From Eudorina sp. 2006-703-Eu-15 (lineage: Eukaryota > Chlorophyta > Chlorophyceae > Chlamydomonadales > Volvocaceae), in the NCBI GenBank assembly GCA_003117195.1, contig BDSI01000042.1, positions 384,986 to 448,985 of the forward strand: a stretch of 64,000 bases of DNA. Reading direction: 5' to 3'. Under the pieces are notes generated by a model. The model was given only the letters and a program-made list of their open reading frames with translations. It did not search any database and was not told where the DNA came from. Shown in pieces: positions 1 through 11,400 of this stretch. The position numbers were made by a program, and so were the translations under genes. Numbering within the stretch: the stretch's first letter is position 1; every line of letters starts with the position of its first letter.

Positions 1-2068
1 GCGCTTACGGTCGGGTGGCCCTGCAATAATGCACCGCCGGACCAGGGCTGGACTATGACCATGCAGTCTGCGGGTACCGCACTCAGATGTAACAATGGAG
101 GGTCCACCTTGTAATGGTTTTACAAAATGGAGCATGAAGTCTCAAAATTGCAACCTACGTAAAGTATTGTCAGGTAATGCGTCCATTACCGCAAACGCTA
201 AACGTCACTTCTTCGTCACAGCATCCACGTGGGTGGTTGAGGTGGACGAGCGTCGTACGTTTTCCGAACCAGGCGCCTCCGGTCCGCTTGCGTAAACGTT
301 TGAACTACTATGCGAGGGATAGCTTTTGCCTGTTGACGTATGCTGTGGGCTGTAAACGTTTGGTGAACTATATGTTACAATTTTGCCGGTTTACCTGCCG
401 TACACACAGGTGATTGCTGGGTGGTCGGGAAGGTCGTCGGGATTGCGGGAAATCGACGGCGCTAGGTGGAGCGATCCATTACTGGGCCTCCCCGATTTTG
501 TTGGGTGTGTCGAGTGAGGGCGCTCCAGCAGCCACGGCGAAATGCTCCCCAGGGAAAATCGTTTGGGGAGGTTTTCAGGCTCCCCACGGGGAGGCAGCCT
601 CGGTACACTTGTCCCTCCCCACGGGTAGAGTCCCCATACCTTGGGCCATACCTCCACAAAATGATGAAAGAGCTCCTGAGTGGGTTCATGAACTGTACAA
701 ACGTACGGAGGGGAGCTCAACATACAGTAACGTGGACGTGGTGACAAATGCAGTGCTATGTGTGTCAGGCTTCGTCCCGCCCCGCACCGATCGGTGCCCT
801 GAACCTGAACTGTAACGATAACTGATGAATACCTCGCCCCCCTCTCCAACTTCATGCCACCGGCGGCAAGGACCCGGAGAGCACCGGTCGGCCCACCGCA
901 ATTCCGTCTACATCCATCCATCCATTCTCAGGCATATTGGCCGCGCGAATCAACACGACTGAACGGCTAAGGCGCCACGAATAGCAATCAACCTGGCATT
1001 CGAACGCACGTCAGTTGACCGATCTTTCTGTACGGGTGTCCGAACGTTCTGTAACGTTCTGTACGGGTAACATGTACGGGTACGATGTCATCCGGATCCA
1101 GTCATCCAATGATCCCCAGGCGTGTCGCTTCTGCAGCGGCCGACGCTGAGTGCGGAACCCCTGTGCCCAACCACCTTCATCAGGTCGATTGACGTGCGAC
1201 GTGGGGCGGCGGCATGCGGCCGTCCTCTGCACCTAGATACATTCCCACATGCATACATGGCACCCATGCGACATTCGGGGCGTCCTAGATGCCTAGATCA
1301 CTGCAGGTTTATTGGACTTCCCGATCTGTCCGATCTGTCTGTCTGTCTGTCTGTTATCCCGCCAGCACTGCTACGTGGCAGGTCCTCCACCCCACCCCAC
1401 CCCACCCCACCCCGCCACGGCGCTGCCCTGCCCTCGCTGCCTTGCCTCCGGCCGCTCGCTGAGTGCCGTACATCACCACCCTTCCCTTCCACGGCGGATG
1501 GATGGCACCCCGGGCCACACCGCACCGCACCGCACCACACCACACCGCGTCGGTCCACAGCGGAGAGCAGTTGCTGGCCGCCACACGAATGCCCTCCCCA
1601 CATCTCCGGCCCTCCCCCCCCCACACACACACGCACACATTTACTTACACCACTGGATGAATGTTCGGGACACCTGCCACGGTGCCCATCTGGCAGCTCG
1701 AGAGATAGAAGACAGACGGTTCGCTGGGTGGTGAAGGGCGTAGAAGCATGAGGCGATAGATAGCTCTACCCGTGTTGCGACAATTTACGACTGAGAAAGA
1801 GACCAACCGCCCTGCCTGGACCATACTCTTATTGGCTGCCCCCACCCATCCCCCTCCCTCCTTCCTCCCTGCTGTCACCTCCTGCGCCTCCTCTCTCGCT
1901 CCCTACCCCCGTACCCAGAGCTCCCTACCCCCCACTCACCTCTCACTGTCCGCTTCCAGTGGAGCTGCAGTCCGGCCCTCCCCCTCTCCCAAGAAGATCC
2001 CCAAACCCTCTCAACCCTTTCAAACCCTCTCAAACCCTCTCAACCCTTTCAAACCCTCTCAAACCCTC
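1..2068. other. Intergenic region, no gene recognised
   Basis: I see no ORF here with recognisable protein features; the longer frames are rich in Pro, Arg and Thr and track simple repeats. The stretch holds GTCT repeats near 1332-1352, CCCCA repeats near 1387-1412, CA-rich DNA near 1620-1640, and a ladder of near-identical decamers of the type AAACCCTCTC at about 1998-2068. Three copies of TGTACGGG lie between 1028 and 1080. On the minus strand TGTAA occurs at 1649-1645, about 420 bases past the stop of the large minus-strand gene, and is the nearest poly(A) signal candidate I noticed. Confidence 0.5.
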
Positions 2069-2420
2069 TCACGCCCCCCCGGCGGCCAACAGCCCCACCG
2101 ACGGCTGCGCCTGCAGACCCGCATCTCCGCCCACACCGCCGCTGGCCCGCGCCCCGCCTCCACCTCCCCCCGCGCTCCCGGCCGCTTGCTCCGCGCCGCC
2201 CTGCCCCTGCACCTGCACCTGCACCTGCTGCGAGGCCCTCCGCCTGCGTCTGCGCCCCCTCCACACGCTCTGCACCACCAGCGCCGCCATGTGCTTCACG
2301 GTGGCACGGTGCGACCTCCACGTGAGCATCTGGCGGCCCACCGCGAAGATGCGGCTGTGGGGGGGCAGCCGCTTCACCAGGTCGATCTGGGTGTCCAGGG
2401 AGTTGCACTCCATCAGGTAC
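2069..2420 (-). CDS. Last exon of the large unknown gene, with IQ motif
   Basis: The exon follows the acceptor at 2422-2421. It starts YLMECNSLDTQIDLVKRLPP, continues through a helix to the IQ-like segment AALVVQSVWRGRRRRRRA, and ends after a Gly/Ala-rich tail with TGA at 2071-2069. The I/V-Q-x3-R-G-x3-R spacing fits a calmodulin or EF-hand binding IQ motif. If real, it would make the protein calcium-responsive. Confidence 0.6.
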
Positions 2421-5400
2421 CTGGTGGGTCGGGAAGGGGGAGGGGGACGGGGTCCTCCGGTCCTCGAACTTTAACCGATACTAACTGCCCTTTGTGTCCT
2501 CCCTCTTCTGCGGGCGCTTTGCTTCCCTTGATTTAAGGTCAGTCTACGGTGACTCTTGCACTTAGCGGGCGGGTTCATTCGTGCTGGGCATTTGTTTGCT
2601 TGTGGCATGTCACGCGCTGTTGTCGCATAATCCCCTGCCTGACATCTGTGGTTCGCTTCTAGATGCGTCAGCTTAGGCCAGCCAGTTGTCCGCGGGCTAG
2701 CTAGCAGTTCTTCCCTGGACGCCCGCCATTCGCTACTGCGCATTCAGCCGCCACTACAGCAGTTCTCATATAACCTTACACAGTTCTACGTTGCTCTCTC
2801 TATATATACATCTGTTTATATAATTATTGCGTCCTACTTCGCCAGCGACGTCTGTCAACCGGACAACTACTACGCAATCGGTCATTGTTTCGCGATTTCG
2901 CTGTCTTTATTGACATAAGGGGGACGGGGAGGGGGAGGCGGAGGGGGTAAGCGAACGAACAACGAGCGGGGGAGGGGACAACGGAGGAGAGGAGTTCCAG
3001 CGGGTGTCAGGGCAGCAGGCAGCAGGAGGGGGCAGGAGCAGGGGCAGGCAGATACCGGGGTGTGATGCGATCCAGTGAGCCCGGAACCCGGATCCTGGAT
3101 CCCGGATCTGGATCTGGATCCCTACCCATCCAGGCCATCCCGGGCCAGCCCGTTCCTGCGCCTCCCCTCTACAACTCTGCCCGCCAGCCCACTCGCCCCC
3201 GCCGCCTCACCCCCTTTTGTCAATAAAGAAAACCTCACCCCCTCCCCCGCCCGAGTTATCACTACTCACTTGGCCTGCTTGAGCATGATGATGGCGCAGT
3301 CCTCCAACCGGCACAGCGCGTCTTCCACATCCGACCCCGCCGCGTCGTTGGCCGCGCCCCGGTCGCCCACCAGCAGCCCCACCGCCGCCGTCACCTGCTG
3401 TTTGATGATCGCCAACAGCATCTGCGCGTAGGCCCGGAACTTGTCGCCGCCGCTGACGGCCTTGTCCACCGCCGCCGCAAGCTCCGACACCATCGCCGCG
3501 TCGGCCGCGGCCGCGGCGCCGGCGGCGCCGGCGGCGGCGCCCTCGCCGCGGACCCAGGTCCGCAGCCGCCCCGCCATGATCTTGGTGTGGCGCCGCGTAA
3601 GGCCCAGCAGGAAGCCGCCCAGCAGACCGTCGCCACCGCCGGCGTCGTCACCGGTGTCGTCGACGTCGGCGTCCAGGCGACGCGGCCTCAGCACCTTGAG
3701 CTTGTAGTGGTCTCGGAGCAGCTGGCAGTGCACACTGGCAGCCATCCAGGCGTCCAACGTGAGTTTGGCCTCCGCCGCGGCGGCGGTGGCGCCGCCGGCG
3801 CCGCCGGGCCCGCTGCCCGGCTCCGGGGAGGTTGCCCCCGGGGTGGCGCCTGCGGCCGCCGCCGAGGTGGTGGTGTCTTGCTGGTAGGCCAGCGCGTCGG
3901 CGATGAAGGACTGCGACGCCTCCTGTGGGTGTGGGTGTGGGTGTCGCCCACGATTGTGTGTCTGTCAGTGTGTGGGCGGGGGATCACCGACCAGGCGGTA
4001 CCGAGTGGGGCCCACACCCACACCCACACAGGGGAGCTGCGGGTTGGGGGCGGTCGCACCCTGATGGGACCAGCATGTGTGAACCCACCACACATAGACG
4101 GACAGCCACCTCACCCCACCTCACCTGAACTCACCCCACCACAGGCTCCCTGAACCCCCGGATGTCAATGAAGACAGCACCAAACCCGCAAAAGAGCACC
4201 AAACGATAATCCTGGACACCCCTCAATCACAGGACAGCCCCATCCCCGGCACGTCCGCGGCCACTCGTCCCTACGACCCACGAATCCACACCGACAACGA
4301 CCCAAACACACGGCTCGCGCGCCTGCCCAGCCCGGTACCGGAAACCCACACGCACACGCACACGCACCTGCACCGCCTGGCTGTTGGGTGCGGGTTTCTT
4401 GTTGTCCAGCACCCCCGCCAGGTAGCCCGGCACTGCCCCCGCCGGCACCGTGTCGTTGCCCACCAGGTCCAGGCTCTCGAAGCGCGTGCGGGCCATGCGG
4501 CTGATGGCGGCGTTCAGTCGGGCCACCTCGGAGGCCAGCAGCGCCAGGAAGCGAGGGCGGGGCAGCCGGTAGAAGCGCTCGGGCACGGGGGCGCCGCCGG
4601 CTGCGGCCTCTGCGGCGGCGGCGGCGTAGCGGGGCTCCCGTTTGAGCTTCTCCACCTCACCCTCGTCCGCCTGAAGGGGGTAGGGTGACGCGGGTGGGGT
4701 GGGGGGGTGGGGAGGGGGGTGGGGCGGGGGGTGACGCGGGTGGGGTGGGTTGGGGGGTGGGGCGGGGGGTCGGGCGGCGGCAGGTAGCGTGGGGTGGCTA
4801 GGCAGGGGGTAGGGGCGGGTTTGGGTTGAGGTCAGCCGGGGCTCCCGGGGTCGGCGGGGCGGAGGGAATCAACAGTCAAGCCCCCCATGCCCTACAAGCG
4901 GTGCCCTACAACGGGTTTGCGCTCCTTCCGTTCACCACACCCCACCCACAGTCCGGCCCTCCACACCTCCACACAACCATGTCCCCATCATAGCGCTCCT
5001 CCCCCTCCCCTCCCCCTCCCCTCCCCCTCCCCTCCCCTCCCCCTCCCCTCCCCCGGTCACCCCCGGTCCGTCCGTCCGCCTTTCGTCCCATTTGCGCAGG
5101 TGAGTCCTACGTTCTCGATAATTTGTGCTGTCTGGGGTGTGGTCCGTCCTCGTGCTGTCGCGCGTTGGTTGGTCCGGGATGGGTCCGGCGGCGACGCGGT
5201 CGCCCGCGGTAACGGTGAGCGCATAATTCAGGTATGTGTGGTACGTAACTTGGGTCGCGTATTGACTCCTGTGCCACGCATCGGTTCCCCAATCCTTATC
5301 CCCCGGTCACCCCCCTCCCCCTCCCCTCTCTCCCTCCGTCCCCCTCACCGGCACGCTGACCGCCAGCAGCGCCTCATTGAACCTGTCCCTCAGCGCCTGA

Positions 5401-8400
5401 GACCGGGCCCCCAGCACCAGGTCCGCGATGGCGGCGGCCTTGTGGGTGCACAACCAGGGGTACTGCTCGTCACGACCTGCCTCACGAGGGTACTCGATAC
5501 ACAGGGCCTTGGCGGGCTGCAGGGAGGGGCCGAGGGGGGGGCAGGGGGCCCACGGTTGGGTGGAGGTGGCTAAGGGCAGGAGGTTGGGGCGCGGCAGCCG
5601 GGAGTGGCACCCGGTGAAAAAGAGCGACATGGAGGGAGGAAGGAAGGAAGGAAGGAAGGAAGGGAAAGGTGGCACGAAGGAAACGAGCGCGGGAGGGTTG
5701 GTGGTGTGGAGTGGTGAGACGCGGCGGAGCGAGGGGTGCCGTGGGAAGGGAGCGCGGGAGTGGGGGGCGGCACTGGGGGATTCACCCCAATTCCCCGATG
5801 GACGGACAGACGGACGGACGGACACCTCGCCAGTGCCCGCTCCCCCTCCCCCTCCCCCCCTGTCCCTCCCCCTCCCCCTCCCTCCTCACCTGCACCGCCA
5901 GGCTGGAGGCGGTGAGGAAGTCGAAGAAGGTGGCGAAGTCCCACTGCTCGGTCAGGAAGCGGGAGAAGATCTCCAGTCGGAGGTCGTCTGAGGGGGCGGG
6001 GGAGGGGCGGGGGAGGGCGGGGGGTAGGGGGTAATGTGGGTCGGGGCTTGAAAGGGGGAGGGGTCAGAGCGCCGCAGAGGATACCGCCGGGAGGGGTTCG
6101 GGAGTGCGACTGGGGTGGACGTGCTTCGGTAGTGAAGTCGACGCGTGGGTGGAAGCCGCAGTTAGTCCGACGCGCGCATCGAATGGCGGATTCGTGCGGA
6201 ACGAAACCCAGAGTGCGTGTGGCCGTACGTGGGTTGTGTGTGTGTGTTATCAAGGAGAAAAGCTGAGCTTGTGTTAAAATAAACCGAGAGACACGACTTG
6301 CGAGGACCCTAATTGCGCACGCGGACGAGTAAGGCCGTTGGCTGCGCATTGCCGACAGGCCGGGGACGTGTATATAGAAAAGAGGGGCGACATGCGATAA
6401 AGCAGAAGCAAAGACATTGTGTGTGTGTGTGTTGAACAAGAAGCCTCATCCATAACCGGTGTGTGTGTATGTGTATGTGTGCGTAGATGGCGGGCAGAGG
6501 CGGAGGCGGGGGAAAGGGCCACGGCGTGCTCCCTGCCGCAGCACGGCCCGCTCCAGTGCCCGGGGGCCGAGGGAGGCGATCTCTCCCTACAGCAGGGCGG
6601 GTGAGCGGCCCACTGCCCCCTTCCAACCCCCGCGGACAAAGGACTCCCGCCAACGGCCCCCAGCACCACCACACCCTCCTGTACACCCACTCGCTACCCC
6701 CCCCCCACACCTCCCCGCCTCCCCCCCTCCCTGCCCCCCCATCCCCATCCTTGCTCCCCCTCCCTCCCTCCCGCCCTCCCTCGCCGCACCCACCCACCCA
6801 CCCACCCGCTCTGTGCAGCGCCAGTGTGTTGGCCAGGCAGGCGGCGTACTCGTCCACCAGGGAGCGCTGTCCGTACTTGTTGGAGAAGTGCGCGAACACG
6901 ATCTCGGGGACGCTCTGCCGCCGCAGCGCCTCCATGTGCCCCATCCGCCGCTGCAGCGCCTCGCCATCCTTGTACACACTCTCCACCAGCCCCAGCAGCC
7001 AGCCCTTGGGCCGGGGGCGGGCGGTGCGGTGCTGGGCCAGGGCGGTGGCCAGCCGGGCGTTCTTGGGCGCCAGGGTCGGGGAGGGGCCGCCCACACTGCG
7101 GGGCGGGGAAGGGGGATGGGGAAGAGCGGGCGGCGGGGGGCGGCGGATCGGAGGTGGTGGCGGAAGGGGTGACGGGGTCGGTGGGGCCCCAGGGACGGTG
7201 AGGTGTGGGAAGGTGCCAGGCAGGCGTGTGTGAATGTGTGTAGGCGCCACATCCAGGTGCTCGACGCCCAGTGATTGAATCGGAACTACTGGATGCGGTC
7301 TGGGGCTCCCGGTGCGGTACGGTATGGTACGGCACCTTTCAAGTGGCACCCGGATCGTCTTCCTCACGGCTGCTTCTCTTTCGCATCCCAACCCTAGATG
7401 CGGCCCACACACACTCCGCCCTAATCGCAACCCTGCCCCTCCCTGCCCCTCCCTGCCCCTCCCTCCGGAGCACTCACGCGCTGATCTCCTTGAAGGCGCC
7501 CATCAGCACCTGCCCCAGGGCCGAGGGCCGCGGCCCGCCGCCACCCGCCCCCGGATTGACGGCGCCGCGAAGGATCTGACCCACATCCGCCATGCTCATC
7601 ACACCGCCGCCACCGCCACCCGCGGCCCCGCCGCCGCCGCCGCCGCCAGGCGACGCCATCCCCGACGCCGCCGCCTGCTGCTGTCGTGTCATGCGGAAGG
7701 CCGCCTTAATGGCAGACAGGTTGTTAGGCGCGGAGGTGGCGCTGCCGCCGCCGCCGCCGCCGCCGCGGCCGCCGCCGCCCGTGTGCGAACCGAAGGCGCC
7801 GCCTCCGCCTCCGCCGCCTCCGTCCGTGGACCGGTAGCCCAGGCCGGGGGAGTGCGGCGCACCGCCGCGCCCGCCCCCCGCCGTGACACGGCTGCCCGAC
7901 GGCGGCGTCGCCACGCTGCCGTAGCCGCCGCCGTACTGTCCCCGCGTCGGCGACCCGGGCCCCTCGCCGCGGATGCTGCGCCGCGCGCCGGTCTGTCCCT
8001 GCACCGGGCGGTGACCTTCAACCTCGCTGGTGCGGTAGCGGCGGCCGCCGGGGCCGACGGCGCCACCAGGTCCGGGCGAGCCGGGGGCGCCGCGGCCGCC
8101 GAACCCGGCGAGGCCGGCGATGCCGCCGCCGAGGCTGGCGAAACCCGTGAAGGCCTCGTTCTCCACCACGGGACTCAGACGGCCGGCGGCGAGTACGGCA
8201 GCGGAGGGGAAGGTGGCGGCAGCGGCGGGCCCGCCGCCGGCCGCCGCGCCAGCGGCTCCGCCGGCGGCTGCCCTGCCGCTGGGACCGACGGCGCCGTCAT
8301 CACTTGCGGTGTCATCATCGAACGGATCCCGATGCTGGTCGGAGCCGTACCCCGCACCGCCGCCGCCGCCGCGAACGCGGCGGCCGGCACGGCCGCCGCC

Positions 8401-11400
8401 GGCGTTTTGCTCCGCACCGTCCACGCCCTCAACGGCGTCGTCCAGCTGCATCGAGGTGCGGGGGGTACTGCCCACCCCCACACCGGCCGCCGCCGCCGCC
8501 GCTGCAAGGGCGTCGTCGGCACTTCCTCGACCCTGGCCGCCGCCGCCGCCGCCGCCGCCGCCACGCCGGCCGGGGGGGCTTCCGCCAGCACCGCCGGCGC
8601 CGCCGGCGCCGTTCCCGACAGCGCCGTCAACGGTCTCACGTTCCTCATCCGCGTCGCTGTTGTCCGACCACCGCCCGCCGCGGGCCTCGTACGGCACCAG
8701 GCTGTCGTCGTACGCACCCTCGCCGTCACTGTACTCGTCGATGAACTCCAGCGCGCGACGGCCCATGACGGCCGACATCGACGCCGCCAGATCGGCGTTG
8801 TACGCTGGGTGTACGGCAACGGCGGCGGGGGCGGCAGCGCCGCTAGCCGACGCCCCGCCGCTGCCGTTGCTGGCGCGCGGCGTCAAGGCGGTGCCGTTGC
8901 CATTCGTCACCGACGGCCGCGGCGACAGGCCGGTGCCGGGCGGTCCCGTCAGCGACGTCGCCGTCGGCAGCGGCGGCGGCGCCGCGGCGGCCTTGGCGTT
9001 GGCTGGCGGCTTGCCGGCCGCCTTTCGGCCCTTGCCCTTGCCGTTGCGCCCGCCCCGGAACTTGTAGCCGCTGGCGTCCGCCAAGACCTGCGGAGCCGAG
9101 GGTTTGTGTCGTGGGGAAGGCGGGGCGGGACGCAGGCCGCGGTCGGTCAGTGACCCGTACGGCTACCGGCGTACCGTACCGTACCGCACGTTGAGGCGGC
9201 CGCTGGTCACCAAAACCCTACGCGCCCCCAAACCTCCCCCCCTTCACCACCCCTACTCCACATGCTCAAGCCCAGCCCGCCCCCTCCGCCTCCCAGCCGG
9301 CCCCCATCCCCCCCTCCCTTCACCCCAAGCCGCCCCACCTTCATGAGCGCGTCCCGCTCGTCCTGCTTGAGCGCCTCCACCACCAGCACCTGGGCCGCAT
9401 CCGCCAGACAGGCCAGCAGCGCCACGCTCTCGTGGGGGTTGAGCAGGGCCAGCTGCTCGGCGGCCCGCTCGGGGTCCATACGGGCCAGGGTGGCGGCCTT
9501 CTCCTGTGGGGTGGTGGGGTAGGGGGTGTGTTCGTAGGCAGGCAGCGCAGGAGTGCGTGACATGCAAGGGGTATAGCAGGGGGAAGTGCAAGGTGTGTGT
9601 GTTATCAAAGAGAAAAGCTGAGCCGCGAATAAGCAGACCCGTGTCCAGCAATGCAACCGACGACTGAGACCGAGACCAGAGTTACCAATATGCCAGGGCG
9701 AAATATGTCGTCCATAAGGAGTCCCAAGGTGGTGTAGGCCGTGATGCTGCAGCGCCCCGTATCGTTGTCGAGCGCCGGTGGGCGCCGGGACGCCAGCAGA
9801 AGCAGCGGCTATGACGTCGTAGGCTAATGCAGATGAAAACTCTACTAAGCTACCTACTGATCCTAAGGTGCAGCAAAAGCAGGGGCGTATGCGTCAACAG
9901 CGCGTGCAATGCCGACAGCAAGCAAGTGCCCGGCACAACCGTCCCAGCCCGTGCAGAAGGAAAAGATACTGACCTGAATGCAGAAACGGGAGCACCAAGC
10001 GAAGCAGCACCGTCAGTGGTTAGCGAAGCGAAGTCGGAGGACATGCAAGGCGAATGGCAAGACAGGGACACACGTGAGCGCGACGGTCCTAAAAGTTGTT
10101 AGTAAGAAGGAAAAAACGAGCAAAGCAAATGGAATGCAGAGATGCGGGTGCCGAATTTGCAGTGATGTGTCGGGTACGAACGCGGTCAACGGCCGTCACA
10201 GCGCAGGGGCAAAGAACTAATAGCAGATGCTGCGGACTGGTGTGTGTGTGTGTGTGTGTGTTGGGGGAGAGAGAGGAAGCGGTAAACGTGAAGGGAACAG
10301 GCGTCCGCGGCCTGCTGCCCTTTCCCCGTACCGCCGTACCTGTACGGTCATGAAGCCCATGATCTTGTCGGCGGAGGCGGAGGCCATCTCCACCAGCGCC
10401 TCAGTGCCGGGGAACGGGTTCTGCGGGGTGCCGCCTGCCGTACGTACGTACGAGGGAGGGACATGACCAGGGGGCTCAGGTCAGGTCAGGTCAGGTCAGG
10501 TCAGGTCAGGTCAGGTCAGGTCAGGTCAGGTCAGGTCAGGTCAGGTCAGGTCAGGTCAGGTCAGGTCAGGTCAGGTCAGGTCAGGTCAGGTCAGGTCAGG
10601 TCAGGTCAGGTCAGGTCAGGTCAGGTCAGGTCAGGTCAGGTCAGGTCAGGTCAGGTCAGGTCAGGTCAGGTCAGGTCAGGTCAGGTCAGGTCAGGTGTGT
10701 GGGGGGCCTCATTCATTGCATCCCAAGCGCCTCGCCTCTCCGGACAACCGAAACCCCGGCGAACCACTCTACACCCCGCCCAGATCCAAGATCCGAGATC
10801 CAGATGCGACCCGACCCAGGCAGCATCTTTGAATGATCCCACCCCTTGCGGTAGCCGCACTCCCAGACCCCGGCAAACACCCACCCGCCCTAACAACCGC
10901 AAGGCTAACGCCGCCGATATTCCCCTGCCCTCCCCGCCCCCGCCCCCGGGCCCGCCCCTCCCCACCCCGCGCCTCCCCCCTCACACTCACCCGCGCCCTC
11001 CTGCACCCCTCCCTGGGCTCCCCCTCCCTGCACCACGAAGGACAGCCCTGCCACATCCACTTCGGCCCCCTCCGGATGCGCCGCCGCCGCCGCCGCCCCC
11101 GGTCCCCGTACGTCCATCTCCAGCACCGTCTCCGCGGCCGTGCGGGGCATCATGCACTCCAGGATGGAGTTGCGAGCCTCCTGGGCGTCCATGGCCTGAA
11201 CCGTGCGACGGACGGGAGGGGGACGAAGGGGAGGGGCCAAACCGCGCATCTGGAAGTCGCACGCGCATCTGGCGGCCCTGAAACGGTATCAGGATATCCG
11301 AAGAAGGCCCCTTAACCACATCTAAATGTCCCAAAGGCCACATTTAGCTGAGAAGTGGCACCCCCTGAGTCGCATCTGACTGCCGCGTACGCTCATCTAG

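Noticed and set aside
7312..9153. 613-codon plus-strand ORF
   Set aside because: Antisense shadow of the GC-rich exon 9087-7478, whose minus-strand frame joins in phase with exons on both sides.
10463..11281. 272-codon plus-strand ORF with SGQVR repeats
   Set aside because: Arises from the stop-free TCAGG array in an intron of the minus-strand gene.
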